NCBI GenBank assembly: GCA_964019695.1
Contig: OZ026515.1
Span: forward strand, 142,225,549-142,289,548
Length of the DNA stretch: 64,000 bases
DNA from: Loripinus fragilis
Lineage: Eukaryota > Mollusca > Bivalvia > Lucinida > Lucinidae
Direction: 5' to 3'
This document shows positions 58,026 to 64,000 of the stretch, piece by piece. Position 1 is the stretch's first letter, and each line of letters opens with the position of its first letter. The notes beneath the pieces are model-generated. The model had not been told where the DNA came from, ran no database searches, and saw only the letters and a program-made list of their open reading frames with translations. The translations under genes were made by a program, and so were the position numbers.

Positions 58026-58700
58026 CTTTTGGTGTTCTGTGGCTATTCCTTACGGTTATGGTTTGGTCTGCAGTGTGTAATTGTGGTATTTCCTAATCAT
58101 ACTCACTTACTCTTTTCATGCTCATCCATTCTTTTAATTAAGATTCAGCAAAATAGTGGGATGGGGTTATCAATGGGTGGGTGTGTGTGTTTGTGTGTGT
58201 GTGTGTGTGTGTGGGGGGGGGGGGGGGCATATCATGCAATTCATAGAACATAGAATATAAGCCATGTGAAATATTGACCAGTGCAGTCTAGTCAGTCATG
58301 GCTTGCCATGTGGTGATAGCTATACATAGAGTTCACAGCTTAGAAACTAGTAGGGCTGGGCCAATATCCAGGCAAATCTTAGTCTTATCTGAGCATAATG
58401 TATTCATTTTGAAAGGAAAGGGATCTTTACACCTATATTGTACTGTAAGAGCTTGGACTATGCCTATTTTGTGTCCCTTCCTCATGGGGCATGCCGGATT
58501 GGCCTGCAGTCTGTGATTGTGACATTTCTAGGCCATACTATATTCTTTTTTGAAACGACTAAAATTGTTGATGACAACACCATTGTATTACATAAGATTG
58601 TATTATAATTCTGATCCAGCTTAAACAAATTAAAACTCTTCCCATAACTAGAAACAAAAGTCATTTGTTATCGTGGGCTTTATACTTTGCTATATTTTGG
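58026..58700 (-). repeat. Right arm of the long inverted repeat
   Basis: This is the inverted partner of 55063-55675, enlarged by a GTGTGT and G-tract insertion at 58176-58227. A family 1 head (minus strand, ending at 58118) lies at its inner side. Confidence 0.8.
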
Positions 58701-58799
58701 TGTTAGAAAGCTTCATCGGCATGTCTTATTCTTTTTTATATTGAACATTGATCATTATATATTGTTTGCTGCCAAAAATGCATTTAAATACTAATTTTA

Positions 58800-59645
58800 C
58801 ATGGGTTAAATTATAAACCTTTAAGGATACCACCATTTTAGCTCTATTTTGAGAAATTGCCTACCCCGGGGGTATTCAGTTGCGCATAGCACTTCTGTGT
58901 ACCTACCATTTTTTAGAGTTTGATTTTTGAATTCAGCACACTTTTCTACATAAGAACATAGACAGGTGGTTTCAGAGATATTTTTTTTCGAAGTGTGGGC
59001 ACTTTCGGGGCATAAGGTGCCACTAGGCTTATCAATATAAGCAACCACTCCTGAACTGATTTTGCCCTGTTGCCCAAATGGAAAACCCCAAACAAGGTTA
59101 CAAAAGGGGTCAAAGGTCATCAAGTGCATTATATTGTAGTGAGTTTAATTTGTAATTTTTGTATTTATGTTTATTTCGCAAAATAAAAGGCAAATTGGTT
59201 TATCGAACTCAGCCAACAACCCTGGAATAAATGCGTTCAATATTCAAAGCATACTGACCCTACACAAGGTCACAAATGGGTCAAACGGTCACTAAGGGCA
59301 TATAAAATTTGTGATTTTATACATATAAAATAATGATTTGGACTGACATTGATGGAATTCGTTGTGCCTTGTCTGATCGTTAGACTTTATTTTAATTGTA
59401 TATCATTTGTTTCAATTCTTATGATCTCAGAAAAGGTCATTAAGAGGGTCAAGGGTCATCAAATGCAGTTTCAGGATCATCATCTTAGTGTTATTACGAA
59501 TTTATATTTACATTTTTATTGGATAAAAGGTACCTGGGCTTTTAAACATCAGCCAGTTTTAAAATAACCTTTTCTTATTTAAGAGGCTAACGCCCTCATT
59601 TGAAGTGTATTATCAGGGCCAAAGGTCACAAGGTGCATTTTATGT
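58800..59645 (+). repeat. Degenerate tandem repeat with direct GGTCA pairs
   Basis: GGGTCAAAGGTCATCAAGTG at 59107 and variants near 59277, 59447 and 59612 mark units of about 160-177 bases. An open frame at 58821-59129 on the minus strand covers the first unit and is probably a by-product. Confidence 0.6.
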
Positions 59646-59797
59646 GTGACCAGGTCCCTAAAGCACCCTATGCAACTTTCGCATATATAGTACAGGAATT
59701 TGGCTTCAAAATATCTGAAATGTCATATATAAATATACAATTGAAAACTGATATCTTTCATCTCTTATAATATTAACTTATTAATAATTTTCCTTCT

Positions 59798-60127
59798 TTA
59801 CAATTCATCCTCAGAATCTGACTCTTCCACAACATTCAGTGGATTGCCATATGTAATAGAACCACAGCCGCAAGACGGAAGATATTTGATATTATTAGAT
59901 CTACATTTGCACCATCTTGTTACACACACTTTGCAGCTGCATTGCAACAACTGTGTACATACTTTACGTATAGGTTCTAACAGCAACAGCTTTGATTTCA
60001 ATTGGTTGCTGTAGGGGTCTCGCGCCCATCTGCAAGTTTCGAGATCAATGTGCTCTCGGACGGAACTGTAACATTCAGCCATATAGTTGTCTGATAATGG
60101 GCTCGTCTTGTGTGGAGTTTTATGCAT
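59798..60127 (-). pseudogene. Cys-rich C-terminal fragment, uncharacterised
   Basis: The frame of 109 residues ends in CSCKVCVTRWCKC, then SCGCG and an acidic tail ESDSEDEL before the stop. I recall a similar terminal Cys-rich block with an acidic end in the uncharacterised family represented at 56.0-57.9 kb, so it may be a second remnant of that family; this is uncertain. It lies upstream of, and outside, the inverted-repeat structure. No metal-binding function can be claimed. Confidence 0.4.
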
Positions 60128-60129
60128 CA

Positions 60130-60450
60130 GATGTAGAAGGAAGCCTACCTGTTAAACAAAAACACTTGGCATTTGGTCAATATTTGTGATCAGGTCAAGT
60201 ATTTTGCAGACAAAATTTCTCAACGTTATCTACTGATTCATTTTTTAGCTGCCCATATCCTAAACCTGTCAGCGACTGACTGTTATTCTCAAATACATTC
60301 CATGCAGTCACTGTAACATTTACTCTTAAATGTAAATCGCGACTTGGTTTGTCTTCGGTAATTAGTAGTACCTACACATATTTGTATGACGTCACCACTT
60401 TTGATTGTTGTTATTTAAATCAGCCATAACCTTCAAGTCGTTATATTTCA
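60130..60450 (+). other. Possible 5' LTR end of the gypsy element
   Basis: The sequence just before 60451 ends in TATTTCA, and TGGTGTCAGA follows, which looks like a primer-binding site for a tRNA such as tRNA-Leu. LTRs typically end in CA. The left boundary cannot be set because the 3' LTR lies outside the window. Confidence 0.35.
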
Positions 60451-60610
60451 TGGTGTCAGATATCTGGACCCATCCGCCACAACAAAGCAATAAATATCGA
60501 CAGCATCCAGCCGTTACAAACACGGAAAATCGATCTTCGATCCGACGCAGTGATATTATTCAGAATACTCTGGTTATCCCGTATTTACACTTCCAAATCA
60601 GTAACTGAAA

Positions 60611-62308
60611 ATGGCTTCAGGCTTTAGTTTCGACCAGCCCTGTTTCAATTGGGACGCAAAAGACACGTATCAGGAATTTCAACGGTTCAAACAACATGTT
60701 GAATTTACATTCAAGGGACCTCTTGCTAAATCTAACAAAAAAGATTGTGCCGGTTGGCTTGGCATGTGGATAGGCCAGCAGGGCCGGGAAGTATACAAAA
60801 CCTTCACATGGGATGAAGGTCAGGAAGACGATCCCGCTGAAATTTTAGGGAAGTTCGAAAATTATGTCAAGCCCGCAAAGAACAAGAGGGTGGCTAGATT
60901 CAAAGCACATCAGAGAAAACAGAATGAGGGGGAAAAATTTGACCATTTTGTTAAAGATCTCCGACTTCTGCTACTGGACTGTGATTATACAAATTCAGAT
61001 GATATTCTCATCGATCTCATTGTAAGTGGTGTTAGACATCAAAAAGTTCAAGAAAGGCTACTTGATCTAGGACAAGATTTAACTTTGGAAAAAGCCATAG
61101 ACAAAGGTAGACAATATGAATTCTCACAATCCCATATGACAGTAATCAGGGGAGAAGAAGTATCGCGTGTAGATGTCGAACAAAAGGACACAAAACCAAA
61201 GACTGTAAAAAATGATAAAAATACTTTAAGCCGTAACAAACATTCGACAACCGGTGCACAGTCAAGTACATATAAGACCATCAAATGCTGGAAATGTGGA
61301 AAAACGCATAAAACGGGTAAATGCCCTGCAAAGGGAACTACTTGTAAGTACTGCAAGAAACCAGATCACTGGCTCAAAGTCTGCAGAAAGAGACTTAGTA
61401 AAATAAATATTGTACAAGACAGTGATAGCAATGAAAGTCAGGATGACCAATCAGACAATGAAATCCTATACATAAAAAAGACAGAACCAATCAATCACAT
61501 TTATGCAGTTGGTGAGGATAAATGGATTACAAAACTCAAAGTACACAATGAAAGTCTGAATTTCAGAATTGACACTGGAGCAAAATGCTGTATCATAACC
61601 AAAGTAGACTTTGATAAATTCAACAATATCAAATTAGAAAAATCAAACAAAACTTTAAAATCCTACAGCAACCACCACATTAAGCCACTAGGAGCTGTAA
61701 AGCTGACAGTTTCATATAATGACATAAACACTGAAGTCAAATTTGAAATAGTAGATTTAGTTCAGGAAAACATAATCAGTGGGGATGTAGCTGAAAAGTT
61801 AGGCCTATTAAGGAGAGTTAACTCAGTTGATACAGCAGAAGAAGAGCTAACGAGAGATTTTCCCGAACTAATCAAAACAACTGGAACGCTGCCAGGGGAA
61901 TATTCAATAAAAATCGATGAAAATGCGCAAGGCGTAATACATCCTACACGTAGGCTTCCAGCAGCAATCAGGCCACGAGCGATTGAAAAACTCCGTGAAA
62001 TGGAAGATTTTGGATACATAACCCCAGTAAAAGAACCGACTGAGTGGGTTAGTTCAATGGTCGTGTCCTGCAAGAAAGACAAAATCAGAATATGCATCGA
62101 CCCGAAAGATTTAAACAAAGTCATTAAACGTGAACACCATCCTATGAAAACCATAGATGACATCATCACGGAAATACCAGATGCCAAAGTGTTCTCTGTT
62201 TTGGACGCGAAATCTGGGTTTCTACAGATAAGGCTTGCAGATAGATCCAGAAAAGGTCCAGGCAATTATTGGAATGCCAGCCCCAACAGACAAGGACGGA
62301 ATTCGTAG
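60611..62308 (+). pseudogene. Gag-protease-RT (N-terminal) of gypsy element, truncated by deletion
   Basis: Gag packages the element RNA, protease matures the polyprotein and RT copies the RNA. Residues 1-200 are Gag-like. Two zinc knuckles follow: CWKCGKTHKTGKC (226-238, CX2CX3HX4C) and CKYCKKPDHWLKVC (245-258, CX2CX4HX4C). The protease active site FRIDTGAKC lies at 318-326. RT begins near 450, with RICIDPKDLN (493-502) and VFSVLDAKSGF carrying the first catalytic aspartate (532). After LADRS at about 545 the sequence jumps, out of frame, to the region ahead of RNase H, and a stop follows at 62306-62308. The second catalytic YxDD box of RT is missing. The start at 60611 is the first methionine and is followed by a clean frame. 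Confidence 0.9.
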
Positions 62309-64000
62309 GTTTTTAGGCATGGTCCAATATGTGTCAAAGTTCATACCCAGACTCAGTGAGATTGACGCTCCGCTACGTGCTCTACTAAAAGAAGATAATG
62401 ACTTCAAATGGGAATATGAACAAGAAGCTAGTTTCCAACAACTAAAGCACTTATGTAGTATACCCCCTGTACTTGCTTACTATGATGTAAACAAACCCAT
62501 TGAAATAGAATGTGACTCTAGTAAGGATGGGCTAGGAGCAGTTTTATTGCAGGAGGGTCACGTCATCGCATATGCGTCAAGGTCGTTAACTGAAACCGAA
62601 AAGCGATATGCACAAATCGAGAAGAAAATGCTCTCTGTGGTATTCAGCACTACAAGATTTCATAGATACATTTTTGGTAAACAGACAGTGATATATAATG
62701 ATCATAAACCTTTGGAACAAATTTTTCGCAAACCTCTGTTATCAGCACCAATGCGTATCCAAAATATGATGCTAAAACTACAGTGGTATGACATAGATCT
62801 ACACTTCCGGAAGGGGAAAGAAATGCATATCTCTGATGCGTTGTCAAGAGCATATCTCCCACATCAAACAAGTGACATTAATGACATTGAAATACAGGAC
62901 AATTTAAACATGATTTTAGTTAGTCCATCCAAATATAAGGAAATACAGGATCTTACTCAAAGTGAACTGCCAATTCTTTATACGGTAATAAAAGATGGTT
63001 GGTCAGAAACGCGAAAAGACACGCCTTTTGAAGTGCGCCAGTATTGGGACTCGAAAGATCAACTTACGATACTAGATGGAATCATTTACAAAGGATGTCG
63101 TATAGTCATACCGCCAAGCCTCAGAATGGACATGCTTAAACTTATACACAAATCCCATTTGGGAATGACTAAGTGTAAACAAAGGGGTAGAGAAGTCATG
63201 TTCTGGCCAAATATGAACTCAGACATTGAGAACATGATCAGAGACTGTTCAGCATGTGCGGAATATCAAAATCAACAAGCTGCGGAACCACTTAAACCTA
63301 CCCCCACTCCAGACCTACCATATAGCATGGTGGGAAGTGACCTATTTGACTTTGAAAATAAGAAATATGTACTCATAGTGGACTATTATTCCAAGTACAT
63401 GGATGTAGTTGAACTGTCACAAACCACATCATCATCAGTAATAAACGCTATGAAGTCAGTGTTCGCATGTCATGGAATACCACAGACCCTCCGAACGGAT
63501 AATGGACCCCAGTACAGTTCATATGAGTTTAAGACATTCTGTAAACAGTACGGGATTGAACATGAAACCTCTAGTCCTCATTTTCAAAGTAGTAATGGGG
63601 AAGCGGAACGTGCCATACAGACAGTTAAACGCCTGTGGAAGAAAACCTCAGATAAACACTTAGCACTTCTTGACTATCGTACCACACCATTACAAAGTGT
63701 GAATTTATCACCAAGTCAGCTACTGATGGGAAGGCGTCCGCGGAATATTCTTCCTTCATGTGATTCAGTGCTAAAACCGAGAGAACACGATTCAGAAACA
63801 GTGAAAAAACATTTTAATGCAGAAAAGCAGAAACAGAAAACATATTATGATCAGCGTAAAGGGGCTAAAGACCTTCAGCCTCTTTCAGAAGGAAGTAACA
63901 TTCGCATGAGTCCTCTGCCGGGCTCCACATCTTGGAAATCAGGGACAGTTGTTGAACGACACTCTAAACCACGGTCTTATGTCGTGCACAGTGGCGGGAG
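62241..64000 (+). pseudogene. RNase H and integrase of gypsy element, severed from its start
   Basis: This frame is open from about 62241 to the window end. It begins with the RT connection region (MPAPTDKDGIRRFLG near 62274). RNase H follows: IECDSSKDGLGA near 62508, then QIEKKMLSVVF near 62615, where gypsy RNase H normally has catalytic Glu in place of the second Lys (EKE to EKK, a single G to A change), then NDHKPLEQIF near 62699. Integrase has an HHCC zinc-binding unit (IHKSH near 63145; CSAC near 63250) and a DDE core (GSDLFDFE near 63333, RTDNGPQYSS near 63493, SSNGEAERAI near 63589). Nothing upstream in this frame supplies a start. Confidence 0.88.

Larger units (their letters stand above)
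55063..58700. mobile_element. 3.6-kb long-inverted-repeat structure, possible DNA transposon
   Basis: Sequence at 55063-55675 reappears inverted at 58026-58700. Landmarks shared include ATATAGCAAAGTATAAAGCC at the outer ends, TTGCCTGGATA/TATCCAGGCAA, and CCCACT-TTTTGCTGAATCTT further in. A (GT)n/G tract at 58176-58227 interrupts the right arm. Arms this long are seen in some DNA transposon classes, but an inverted duplication is also possible. The interior holds a decayed minus-strand gene plus a family 2 insertion. Confidence 0.7.
60451..64000 (+). mobile_element. Ty3/gypsy-type LTR retrotransposon, partial and defective
   Basis: The order Gag, protease, RT, RNase H, integrase is that of Ty3/gypsy elements. 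Gag and the first part of Pol share one frame. The element continues past the right edge. A deletion in RT and a catalytic substitution in RNase H make this copy non-autonomous. Confidence 0.92.

Noticed and set aside
58821..59129. 102-aa minus-strand open frame
   Set aside because: It overlaps the first unit of a degenerate tandem repeat and has no recognisable domain.
61762..62265. 167-aa minus-strand open frame
   Set aside because: It is antisense to the gypsy protease-RT frame, with no domain of its own.

Overview
This window looks like nuclear DNA from an invertebrate, most likely a bivalve mollusc. It is AT-rich, contains one split developmental gene exon, and is otherwise packed with eukaryotic mobile elements and microsatellites. 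The repeat starting ATGCCCCC with a TCCG run, carrying internal tandem units, is a type I associate with bivalve genomes. The species cannot be told from the sequence alone. There are no prokaryotic operons, CRISPR arrays or rRNA genes.

Host gene. The only convincing cellular gene is the first coding exon of a ladybird-type homeobox gene (Lbx) at 3761-4238 on the minus strand. It ends at a good splice donor. Its homeodomain exon is not in the window, so positions 1-3760 are probably intron, filled with MITEs and microsatellites.

Mobile DNA, left to right. 0.3-17 kb: small inverted-repeat elements (a piggyBac-like MITE with a GACGCCGC hairpin, a pogo-like element, CAG-ended MITEs, a foldback), a degenerate tandem repeat and short LINE remnants. 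18.3-22.8 kb: a nearly full-length but broken non-LTR retrotransposon with coiled-coil ORF1 and endonuclease-RT ORF2. 25-35 kb: LINE ends, a 177-bp palindrome, a 1.33-kb TA-flanked element inserted inside a SINE-like repeat, and a 1.6-kb element built from about ten 132-149-bp units carrying nuclear-receptor half-site motifs. 41.9-48.8 kb: three more TA-flanked elements with CGAGG- ends (CGAGGG in all but one terminus), two with mariner transposases. One transposase (353 aa, DD34D) is uninterrupted between perfect 30-bp inverted repeats. 55.1-58.7 kb: a structure with ~0.6-kb inverted arms around a decayed minus-strand gene of a protein family I recognise only as uncharacterised and widespread in animals. 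60.4-64.0 kb: a Ty3/gypsy-type retrotransposon running off the right end, with an internal deletion across the RT catalytic core and a substituted RNase H residue.

Two SINE-like families with related heads recur at least twelve times. In two copies the 3' part is the 3' end of the 18-23 kb LINE, which suggests the LINE machinery mobilised them. The genes do not form a pathway; the window records nested and successive transposition next to a developmental regulator.
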